A stretch of DNA of 64,000 nucleotides, taken from contig UQOS01000001.1 in NCBI GenBank assembly GCA_900542735.1, forward strand, positions 1 to 64,000, read 5' to 3'. Origin of the DNA: an uncultured Mycoplasmatota bacterium (GTDB lineage Bacteria > Bacillota_I > Bacilli_A > RF39 > UBA660). Positions 17,379 to 25,387 of the stretch are shown here, piece by piece. The notes under the pieces are model-generated. The model was not told the DNA's origin and ran no database searches. It worked only from the letters and a program-made list of their open reading frames with translations. A program made the position numbers and the translations under genes. Position 1 is the stretch's first letter. The number at the start of each line of letters is the position of its first letter.

Positions 17379-19358
17379 ATGAATAATTTGTTTTTTATGG
17401 GTGTATCACGTGGATTAGTTTGGAATACAGTTAGATCATTATTTGGTACTTTGGATTCCATTGCATATACTCTGTTTTCTTGGGTTATGCAGCTTATTTT
17501 TGATATAGCTGAAGTTAGTACTAGTGATGCTTTTAATAACTTTTATGGTGAAATTCAATCACGAATTTATGCTGTTCTAGCTATATTTATGTTATTTAAA
17601 GTAACTATTTCAATGCTTACTTATTTAGTAAACCCTGATAGTATTACCGATAAAAGCAATGGAATAGGGAAGCTATCTACTAGAATTATAGTATCATTGG
17701 TAATGTTAATTGCATTTCCATATGCTTTTCAATTTCTTAATAGAGTTCAACCTCATGTATTAGAAGCACTTCCAAGAGTTATTCTAGGAACGCAGCCTTC
17801 TTCTTATTCGGATTTGGGAAGTCAAATGGAAAATGCTGGTCAAAATATAGCTTTTCAAACTTATAATGGCGTATTTTTCAATACCAATTGTGCTGATAAA
17901 GAAGCACAGGTAGGGGTAAGTAATGGAAACCCTTGTTTTCAATATGAAAATTCAGTTCAAGGTGCAGTTGATCATTTAAATGATCCAGCTGATGGTGATA
18001 ATAATTCATATAAATATGATTATATGCCACTTATTGGTTTTGTAGTAGCTATTGTTATGACTTTAATATTATTGGGTTATTGTGTTGATATAGCTGTTCG
18101 TGTATTCAAACTTATAATTCTGCAATTAATAGCACCAATTCCTATTATCAGTTATGTTGATCCAAAAGCTTCTAAAGATGGAGCATTTAATAAATGGATT
18201 AAAATGGTTATTAGTGTATGGGCTGACTTGTTTATTAAATTAGGTATTATTTACTTCATAATGTTAGTAATATCAGAATTATTTACAAGTGGGGCAATAC
18301 TAAATTTAACTAATAACTTATTTGGTGATAGCTATTTTAGAGGTGGCTTGGTAACACTCGCTTTAATTGTTGGTTTATTATTCTTTGCTAAAGATGCTCC
18401 TAAATTTATATGTGATGCCATGGGTATTAAAATGGGAGAAAATGGTAAATTATTTGGCGGTTTAGGTAAAATTATGTCAGCTGGAGCAATTGCAGCTGGT
18501 ACAGTTGGTGCAGGTATTGCTTCTGGTAGAGCTAGTTATTTGGCAGATCAAGCTAATGGGAAAAAATTTAATGTTGCCCGTGCCTTTAAAAATGTTGGTG
18601 CTGGATTTTTAGGCGCTGCAGCTGGTGGTATTACTGGTATGAATGCTGCCGTTAATGCGAAAGACCATAATACTAAAGCAGTTATGGATGCTATGGCAAA
18701 ACGTAATGCCACTGCTTTAGCTGCTGGTTCGTCGGGTTCAACATTCTTTGGAAGAATGGGATCAACTCTTATGGGCTTGACTACTGGTGAAACTTTAGCA
18801 GCAATTGGAAAAAGAGAAATTTCAGATTTAGAAGCAAAAAAATCTGCATTAGAAACTGTTAAATCTCGTGTTAGTGGTGAAATGGTTAAACAAGATTGGA
18901 CATGGGGAAAAAGTGGCTTTACAATGAAAGATGCTAATGGAGAGGATCTGGATATGAAGGCAAACTATAAATCTTTTATGGCTACTAAAAATGCTGCTGC
19001 ATCTGCGGGAAAGGATAAATTTAAATATACTTTTAAAGTAACTGATTCTTCCGGTGTTACGCATGATGTTACAAAAGAAATTACTATGCAACAAGCTAAT
19101 ATGCAAGAAGGATTTATACTTAAGAATAATGAGGATGATTATATTGTTCAGCACATAAATGGTACTGTTAAAACTGATAAAGTGGATAAAACTCTTATGG
19201 CCGATATTCAAAATGCAGAAAAAATTACAGATGTTTCTATTACGAACAGAAGTTCAATTACAGATAATATAGATAAATTTGGTGTTCAAATCATGGATGC
19301 TAAACGTGAAAATGCTAAGAAAGAAGCTAATGACAGATTTAGTGGTACTGGAAAATAG
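17379..19358 (+). CDS. VirB6/TrbL-like polytopic membrane channel protein
   Basis: The 659-residue product has about six hydrophobic segments between residues 15 and 345: N-terminal helices, then KYDYMPLIGFVVAIVMTLI and helices around ADLFIKLGIIYFIML. A Gly/Ala-rich amphipathic stretch (IMSAGAIAAGTVGAGIASG) and a long hydrophilic C-terminal region of about 250 residues follow. This is the arrangement of VirB6/TrbL T4SS inner-membrane proteins in Gram-positive systems. It is placed between the VirB2-like and PrgI/VirB4 genes, the usual order. A periplasm-side loop after helix 3 carries two Cys. Confidence 0.8.
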   Translation: MNNLFFMGVSRGLVWNTVRSLFGTLDSIAYTLFSWVMQLIFDIAEVSTSDAFNNFYGEIQSRIYAVLAIFMLFKVTISMLTYLVNPDSITDKSNGIGKLSTRIIVSLVMLIAFPYAFQFLNRVQPHVLEALPRVILGTQPSSYSDLGSQMENAGQNIAFQTYNGVFFNTNCADKEAQVGVSNGNPCFQYENSVQGAVDHLNDPADGDNNSYKYDYMPLIGFVVAIVMTLILLGYCVDIAVRVFKLIILQLIAPIPIISYVDPKASKDGAFNKWIKMVISVWADLFIKLGIIYFIMLVISELFTSGAILNLTNNLFGDSYFRGGLVTLALIVGLLFFAKDAPKFICDAMGIKMGENGKLFGGLGKIMSAGAIAAGTVGAGIASGRASYLADQANGKKFNVARAFKNVGAGFLGAAAGGITGMNAAVNAKDHNTKAVMDAMAKRNATALAAGSSGSTFFGRMGSTLMGLTTGETLAAIGKREISDLEAKKSALETVKSRVSGEMVKQDWTWGKSGFTMKDANGEDLDMKANYKSFMATKNAAASAGKDKFKYTFKVTDSSGVTHDVTKEITMQQANMQEGFILKNNEDDYIVQHINGTVKTDKVDKTLMADIQNAEKITDVSITNRSSITDNIDKFGVQIMDAKRENAKKEANDRFSGTGK

Positions 19359-19383
19359 AATAGAAAGGAATGTGTGATATATA

Positions 19384-19707
19384 GTGAATGAAAATTATTT
19401 AATCCCTGCTAATACAAAAAGGGGACAATTGATACTTGGATTTTTTACTCCTATTGATTTAATTATATTTTTATCAGGATTAGGTACTACTTTATTGTTA
19501 GTAGCAATACTTCCTATGGACATTACTTGGGTAGCAATACTTGCTATTATGCCTGGAATTATTTGTGCACTACTTGTAGCACCTGTTGCCTATTACCATA
19601 ACGTTAGGCAATTGATCATAGAAATATATCAGTATTTTACTAGGAGAAGAAATTATGTATGGAAGGGTTGGTGTTTTTTAGATGAATCAGAATCTAAATC
19701 AAAGTAA
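19384..19707 (+). CDS. PrgI-like T4SS membrane protein
   Basis: The 107-residue product carries the PrgI-family layout: a short cytoplasmic N-terminus, two closely spaced helices (about residues 21-42 and 45-70) and a short basic tail (YQYFTRRRNYVWKG). PrgI proteins are VirB3-like partners of VirB4 and almost always sit directly upstream of it, as here. The start is GTG at 19384. Its 3' end overlaps the beginning of the VirB4 N-terminal gene by 26 bases, implying coupled translation. Confidence 0.82.
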   Translation: MNENYLIPANTKRGQLILGFFTPIDLIIFLSGLGTTLLLVAILPMDITWVAILAIMPGIICALLVAPVAYYHNVRQLIIEIYQYFTRRRNYVWKGWCFLDESESKSK

Positions 19708-20233
19708 ATGGACTGAAGATTGGATTAATATTCAATCTATTACAAATGGTATGATAGTATTACCTAATCAAGATAAAGTATCAGGAGTTAAGATTACTCC
19801 TCGTAATATCTTTATTCTTGATGAAGATAGTCAAGCAAATGTGTTAATAGCTTTAAAAAACTTTTATAATACGATAGATTATGAGTTTTGGTTGGTAGTT
19901 GCTGATAGACCTGTTGATATTTCAGTATATCTATCTCAACTTCAACTTCAATATCAAAATCAACAAAATCCACAGATTCGTAAACTTTTGAATCAAGATA
20001 TTCAAAAGGGTAATTACTTTATGAATAATAATGTTGTTGATACAGAGTATTTCATTTTATTTAAAGAAAGAAATGTTGATTTACTTCAAAAGAAAGTTCG
20101 TTCATTAATTAGTGGACTTTCAACAGCTGGTTTAATAGCAAGTCAAACAAATAATGAAGATTTAAGAATTATATTAGATAATTTCTTAAATGGTGGTTCT
20201 ACTACCACATTTGGGACGGTGATGCCTCTATGA
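19682..20233 (+). CDS. VirB4 N-terminal half encoded separately
   Basis: The 183-residue soluble product resembles the N-terminal (CagE/TraC-type) domain that precedes the ATPase core in VirB4 proteins. It contains the alternation of strands and helices ending in a FKERNVDLLQKKVRSLISGL-like segment. It lacks any P-loop. It overlaps the ATPase gene by four bases (ATGA), so the two polypeptides are likely made in equal amounts and work as a split VirB4. I see no sign of a recent frameshift: both genes have their own start, and the overlap is typical of coupled genes. Confidence 0.65.
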   Translation: MNQNLNQSKWTEDWINIQSITNGMIVLPNQDKVSGVKITPRNIFILDEDSQANVLIALKNFYNTIDYEFWLVVADRPVDISVYLSQLQLQYQNQQNPQIRKLLNQDIQKGNYFMNNNVVDTEYFILFKERNVDLLQKKVRSLISGLSTAGLIASQTNNEDLRIILDNFLNGGSTTTFGTVMPL

Positions 20234-22017
20234 GTATTTTTAAATCAGAAGTAGCTCCTAAAGGACTACAATTTAATGCAGGAGATTTTGTTATTAGTGG
20301 TAAATATGCAACTATTTTAACAGTTGTTTCTTACCCTAAATATATTTACCCTGGTTATTTATCTTCTTTAACTAGTATGTCTGGTGTTAAGGTGGTAGCA
20401 AAACATATTCCAATTCCTTTTTCTACAATGTCTAAGATGATTAATAAGCAAATTGCTGATTTAAAGACTAGATATCAAGATGAAAGAGATAATACTGTTC
20501 GTGAAAGAATTAGACAAGATTATGAATCATTAGAATCTTTTATTACTATGCTTGCTGGTAGCCAAGCTAAGATTTTTGATTATCAAATGCACATTATGAT
20601 TACTGCAGATTCTAAAGAAGATTTAGAGTTAAAGAAAATAAATGTTAAAAACTATTTAGATGCTATGGAAATGAGAGGAATTTCTCTTAGATTTGAACAA
20701 GAGAAAGTATTAAAATCAATCGTACCAATCTTCCCTAAACAAGATATTGAAAATCGTATTGGTACACCAATTCCATCTCCTACAATAGCTGCAATGTATC
20801 CATTTATTTTTGATAGTATTAAAGACCCTGGATTATCTACTTTATTAGGTGTTGATTTTTCGGGAGGAGTTATTTTATTTAACCAATTCTTATATCAAAT
20901 CAAAAAAGAAAATAACCGTAATAATGCTAACATGATTATACTTGGTACATCTGGTAGTGGTAAATCAACAGCAGCTAAATTATTAGTTAGAAGTCATATT
21001 AGAAATGGTTATCAAATTGTTGCCATCGACCCTGAAAATGAACTTTATGAAATGGCTAATAGCTATGGAGGAGAGTCTATCGATTTGGGTAAAGGTGGAG
21101 AATATGGTATGGTTAATCCACTTCAAATCGTAATTGATGCTGATGAAGAAGAAATAGCTCAAGGATTAGGTTATACAGTATTAACTAGAACACTTCAATT
21201 TTTAAAAGGTTTTATGAGATATTATGATCCTTCTATTGAAGAAGATGTTCTAACAATGTTTAGTGAAATTGTACAAGATACATATCGTAGATTTGGAATT
21301 GATTTTAATAGTAATTTCTATAATTATGGCCCTAATGATTATCCAACATTTTCAGATGTTTATGAAACCATTAAAGGTAGATTATTATCTATGACAGATC
21401 AAACTCAAGAACGTGCAATTATGGAAAAACTTGAATTAAAGATTAGACCATTAACACAAGAATTAAAATATTATTTTGATGGTCATACGACAATTAATCC
21501 TAATACAGATTTTATTGTATTTAATATTAAAGAGTTAATGAATTCGGCTGATAATATTCGTAATGCTTTATTCTTTAATATATTAAAGTATGCTTGGGGA
21601 TTATGTTTAGATACTGGTATTAATACTTGTTTCTATGTAGATGAAGCTCATGTGTTATTATCTGCTAATAATGCACTTGGTGCTGAATTCTTAGCACAAG
21701 TACAGCGTCGTGCTCGTAAATATAATACAGGTTCTATTATTATTACACAACAACCTAGTGACTTTGCAGCTCCTAATTTAATTATGCATGGTAAGGCAAT
21801 ATTTGATAATGCTTCTTACTATTTAATAATGGGACTTAAAAAACAAGCTGTTGATGATTTAGGAATGTTAATTGATTTAAATGATAATGAAAAAGAAAGC
21901 ATTAAACGTTATTCTCAAGGAGAAGCCTTATTCGTTTGTGGAAATAGACGTATGAGAATTAATGTTGTAGTTACTCCAGAAGAATTAGAATCTTTTGGAT
22001 CAGGCGGAGGATTATAG
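20230..22017 (+). CDS. virB4: VirB4-family T4SS ATPase
   Basis: The 595-residue ATPase has Walker A GTSGSGKST at about residues 239-247 and Walker B CFYVDEAHVLL at about 467-477, followed by the conserved QRRARKYN and IIITQQPSDF motifs of VirB4/HerA-type motors. It energises assembly of the secretion channel and pilus. The usual N-terminal part is only about 230 residues long because part of it is supplied by the preceding overlapping gene. The start overlaps the stop of that gene (ATGA). Confidence 0.92.
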   Translation: MSIFKSEVAPKGLQFNAGDFVISGKYATILTVVSYPKYIYPGYLSSLTSMSGVKVVAKHIPIPFSTMSKMINKQIADLKTRYQDERDNTVRERIRQDYESLESFITMLAGSQAKIFDYQMHIMITADSKEDLELKKINVKNYLDAMEMRGISLRFEQEKVLKSIVPIFPKQDIENRIGTPIPSPTIAAMYPFIFDSIKDPGLSTLLGVDFSGGVILFNQFLYQIKKENNRNNANMIILGTSGSGKSTAAKLLVRSHIRNGYQIVAIDPENELYEMANSYGGESIDLGKGGEYGMVNPLQIVIDADEEEIAQGLGYTVLTRTLQFLKGFMRYYDPSIEEDVLTMFSEIVQDTYRRFGIDFNSNFYNYGPNDYPTFSDVYETIKGRLLSMTDQTQERAIMEKLELKIRPLTQELKYYFDGHTTINPNTDFIVFNIKELMNSADNIRNALFFNILKYAWGLCLDTGINTCFYVDEAHVLLSANNALGAEFLAQVQRRARKYNTGSIIITQQPSDFAAPNLIMHGKAIFDNASYYLIMGLKKQAVDDLGMLIDLNDNEKESIKRYSQGEALFVCGNRRMRINVVVTPEELESFGSGGGL

Positions 22018-22045
22018 AATACTAGAAGTAAGGTAGGTGATAGGC

Positions 22046-24565
22046 ATGGGCGAAGATGAAAATTTACAAAAAGACATGAAAAAGCAAGATGAACAGGATG
22101 CAAGTAAAAAAGCACTTAAAACTGGTGCTAAAGCAGCGGCTAATGCCTATCTTGGGCCAGCTGGTGGAAAAGCAGTAGATCTTGCCAGTAAAACAAAACT
22201 TGGTGATAATATTTTAAATAAAGGAGCTGAATCTATAAATAAAAAAGCTCCTAAAATTGGAAAAATTGCCAATGCTGCCAATAAAAGTGGGGCTTTAGAT
22301 GTAGCTGATAAAGCAGTAGATGCTACCAGTGGTGGCGTTGATAGCCTTGGTAAAGATACATTAGGTAATAGCAATAATGCTCTTCAAGGTAATTCAAACT
22401 TAAATATGTCAAAATCTAATTTTTCTCCTTTCGGAAGAAAAAATTCAACTCAATCTACTGAAAATTTCGACCAAATAGATAGTTCTTTTGATAATGATTA
22501 TTCCAGTAAAATATTTAAATTTATAAAGGGACATTGGACTAAAATCATTCCTATTATTGGTGGATTCTTTTTACTGCTTATACTTTTGATAGTGATTATT
22601 GTTGTTACCTTAGGACCTATTACTGGGGTTTTAAACTTTTTTTCTGGAATAAAGGATACTATTGTTGGTTTTTTTTCACAAGATGAAGAAGATTTAATGG
22701 ATGATTACTATAATAAACTAGAAGAAACACAAACTGATATTAGAAATAATTTAGGACTTTGTGTTGATGTTAACTTAATTACAGCAGCTTTGACTGTCAA
22801 TATTAAAGCAGAAGATTTTTTAAATAACGGTGAAAAAATAGATACAGATGAAATTAATAATGATAATTATAATTCAGATGATCCTAATAGTGAGGCATCT
22901 ATTTCTGTTGATTATAAACGAATGAAGAAACAAATAAAACTTCTTGCTAATATGCAGATAATGACTAATAAATATGAAAAAAGTAGTGAGTGTGCAGATA
23001 ATGAAAGCACTACTTTAATTACTGAAGGCGATAAAGATAGTTCTACAAAAGAATTAATTGCTAGTCATGATGATGATAGTATTTTTGAATTTTTTAAAAA
23101 AAAGTCAAATAAGGAAAAAAATTATATATATTATAAATATACTCCTGCCTGTCAAATTACTACTGTTGGTAATACAACAGTAAAATCTTATCCTACTAAT
23201 GTTAATTTACCTGAAGATACAAAGGAAACCAGCATTGGTGACTTAAGTACAATGGAAGATTCTGTGTTCTACTGGAATTTAGTTAACAGTTTTATACCAG
23301 ATTACTATGCTGATTATTTACCAGAATCAGAACCTAAAAAAACAGAGGCAATTAAAAAAATAGCTGAAGATATCTATCTGTTATATCAAGATATGGGACC
23401 TAGCCAAAGTTGTAGTATGGATTATAACTTTATATGTCGTAGTGATGAAGGATCTAATTATTATAGTGGTACTACTGGAAATGCAACGGCTTCTAGAACA
23501 GAATTTATGAATAATATTTCACCTGTTGCGATTTCTGAAATGACTCGTACTGGTGTTTATGCATCAGTTACTATGGCACAGGCTGCTTTGGAAAGTGCCA
23601 ATGGTGGTAGTGGTCTTAGTACTAAATATGCTAATTATTATGGTATGACAGCAGGAACTTGTGCTCCAAAAGCAGCACCAAGTGGTGTTAGTGGAACAGT
23701 ATATCGTAGTGGTGAAGGTGGTAATACTTGTAGTGGTAATAGTTTCTGGGATGGTACAGTAGTAGCTATGTGTAATTCTAGTGGAAAAGACTGTCAATGG
23801 TATCGTGTATATGATTCTTTTGAAAATTCTACTAGAGACCATTCTAGATTATTATCAGATAAATATAACTGTAATGTATATGGCTCAAATTCTGAACAAC
23901 TACAATGTATTAAAGACCATGGATACGCAACGGATCCTAATTACGTTAGTAAAATTTTAAATGTAATTAAAACTTATAATTTATCTCAATATGATATTGG
24001 TACGTGGGACGGAACTACTACTAGTTACGATAGTCCTACCTATAATAATAAAATCTGTTATAATGGTGGTTCAACAAATTCAGGAACCTTCACTAGTTGG
24101 AAACAATATGATAGTCAATGGTCTAATGTTAGATTAGGAAATAAGACAGTAGGAAAAATTGGGTGTGCTATGACATCAGTAGCAATTCAAATTATGCGTT
24201 CTGGTAGTCCTCTTTCTATAGAAGAATTTAACCCTGGAACATTTGCACAAGCACTTACAAAAGCTGGAGGATTTGATGCAGCTGGTAATATTGCATGGTC
24301 TGCTGTAGAAAGAATAGCCCCTAATTTTAAATTTGTGGATAGGGTAAACCATCGTCCAAGTTTACAAGAATTAAATAACTTAGTATCTCAAGGTTATTAC
24401 GTTATTTTAAATGTAAAATACGGTAGACACTGGGTAGCAATTGATAGTGTTGATGTTGCCAACAATAAAATATATATGTTTGACCCTGGTTCACCTGGAA
24501 CAGAAGTAGGGGAAACCTATGGACTTAATTCCATTCAAAGATATGTTTATTATAGGAGGGTGTAA
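22046..24565 (+). CDS. Bifunctional T4SS cell-wall hydrolase: glucosaminidase plus C39-like peptidase
   Basis: The product is about 839 residues. An N-terminal Lys/Ala/Gly-rich cytoplasmic region (about 1-160) precedes one membrane helix (about 165-197) and an extracellular linker. A glucosaminidase (FlgJ/LytG-like) domain follows at about 485-650 (MAQAALESANGGSG with the expected catalytic Glu), interrupted by a Cys-containing insertion. The last 160 residues are a C39-like cysteine peptidase with Cys707 in GKIGCAMTSVAI, His795 in GRHWVAID and MFDPG. Such dual enzymes replace VirB1 in Gram-positive T4SSs and open peptidoglycan locally. ATG 22046 is used because AGGTAGGTGA precedes it. Confidence 0.85.
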   Translation: MGEDENLQKDMKKQDEQDASKKALKTGAKAAANAYLGPAGGKAVDLASKTKLGDNILNKGAESINKKAPKIGKIANAANKSGALDVADKAVDATSGGVDSLGKDTLGNSNNALQGNSNLNMSKSNFSPFGRKNSTQSTENFDQIDSSFDNDYSSKIFKFIKGHWTKIIPIIGGFFLLLILLIVIIVVTLGPITGVLNFFSGIKDTIVGFFSQDEEDLMDDYYNKLEETQTDIRNNLGLCVDVNLITAALTVNIKAEDFLNNGEKIDTDEINNDNYNSDDPNSEASISVDYKRMKKQIKLLANMQIMTNKYEKSSECADNESTTLITEGDKDSSTKELIASHDDDSIFEFFKKKSNKEKNYIYYKYTPACQITTVGNTTVKSYPTNVNLPEDTKETSIGDLSTMEDSVFYWNLVNSFIPDYYADYLPESEPKKTEAIKKIAEDIYLLYQDMGPSQSCSMDYNFICRSDEGSNYYSGTTGNATASRTEFMNNISPVAISEMTRTGVYASVTMAQAALESANGGSGLSTKYANYYGMTAGTCAPKAAPSGVSGTVYRSGEGGNTCSGNSFWDGTVVAMCNSSGKDCQWYRVYDSFENSTRDHSRLLSDKYNCNVYGSNSEQLQCIKDHGYATDPNYVSKILNVIKTYNLSQYDIGTWDGTTTSYDSPTYNNKICYNGGSTNSGTFTSWKQYDSQWSNVRLGNKTVGKIGCAMTSVAIQIMRSGSPLSIEEFNPGTFAQALTKAGGFDAAGNIAWSAVERIAPNFKFVDRVNHRPSLQELNNLVSQGYYVILNVKYGRHWVAIDSVDVANNKIYMFDPGSPGTEVGETYGLNSIQRYVYYRRV

Positions 24566-25338
24566 TGACAAAATCTAATAAGATTATTTTAGGAATACTT
24601 GCTGGTTATTTAGTAATTATGCTTATTATCTTTTTACCTGGATACTTAAAAAATAAACATGACAAAATATATATATTATCTGATACTTTTGTGAAAATAA
24701 AATATGAAAATGGTAAATGGAGTAATATTACAGATAACGATGATTATAAATTAAAAGAATTTGAGATTTATGATGGAGAAAGTTATAAAGGTAAATATAA
24801 ACTACTATTTACTAACCGTTTTTATCTATATGATAATGGAAAAGATGTTAGCTATACGGGGCCACTTTTTGCATATTCTAGTAATATAGGATTTAGTGTA
24901 AAAGCTTTTGCTAGTAATGATGAAGTATTAGAAGATGATAAAATATATATTAGTGATCTTCTTACTTCTTTAGGATTAGATACTACTTATGAATTTGATT
25001 TATTTCAAAGACAAACTATTGATGTAGATAATGATGGAAACTTAGAAAAAGTCTATTCTATTAGTAACTTTTATACAGAAAGTATAGCTACTAAAGTATT
25101 TTCCATTGTCTTTATGGTAAAAGATAATAAAAACTATGTAATAGAAAAAGTAATTACTACCCCTGATAAAATTTATGACGAAGCTAGTTTTATAATAAAA
25201 CAAGTAATAGATATCAAGAATGATAATAAATTAGAATTATTGCTTACTAAGAATTATTATAGTAGACCACAAGATGAATGTGCTTTACTATATGATTTAT
25301 CAGGAAAAAGAAAGCTAATCCATAATTTTTGTGAATAA
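24565..25338 (+). CDS. Membrane-anchored protein of unknown function in the T4SS block
   Basis: I do not recognise the family. The 257-residue product has one N-terminal membrane helix (about residues 7-26) and an extracellular beta-rich domain. It includes a DVDNDGNLEKVYSISNF segment, reminiscent of FG-GAP/VCBS-like calcium loops, and two C-terminal Cys. Its start codon overlaps the stop of the hydrolase gene (TAATG), so it is probably translated with it. It could be a small assembly factor of the channel (VirB8-like position), but I see no VirB8 sequence signature. Confidence 0.65.
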   Translation: MTKSNKIILGILAGYLVIMLIIFLPGYLKNKHDKIYILSDTFVKIKYENGKWSNITDNDDYKLKEFEIYDGESYKGKYKLLFTNRFYLYDNGKDVSYTGPLFAYSSNIGFSVKAFASNDEVLEDDKIYISDLLTSLGLDTTYEFDLFQRQTIDVDNDGNLEKVYSISNFYTESIATKVFSIVFMVKDNKNYVIEKVITTPDKIYDEASFIIKQVIDIKNDNKLELLLTKNYYSRPQDECALLYDLSGKRKLIHNFCE

Positions 25339-25350
25339 ATAAAAAATATC

Positions 25351-25359
25351 TGTTATAAT
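25351..25359 (+). promoter_or_regulatory. Extended -10 promoter before virD4
   Basis: TGTTATAAT lies 29 bases before the ATG at 25388 and could give the coupling ATPase its own transcript. TTGGAGTGA is the ribosome binding site. Confidence 0.5.
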
Positions 25360-25387
25360 GAATATAAGTAATTGGAGTGATAATACT

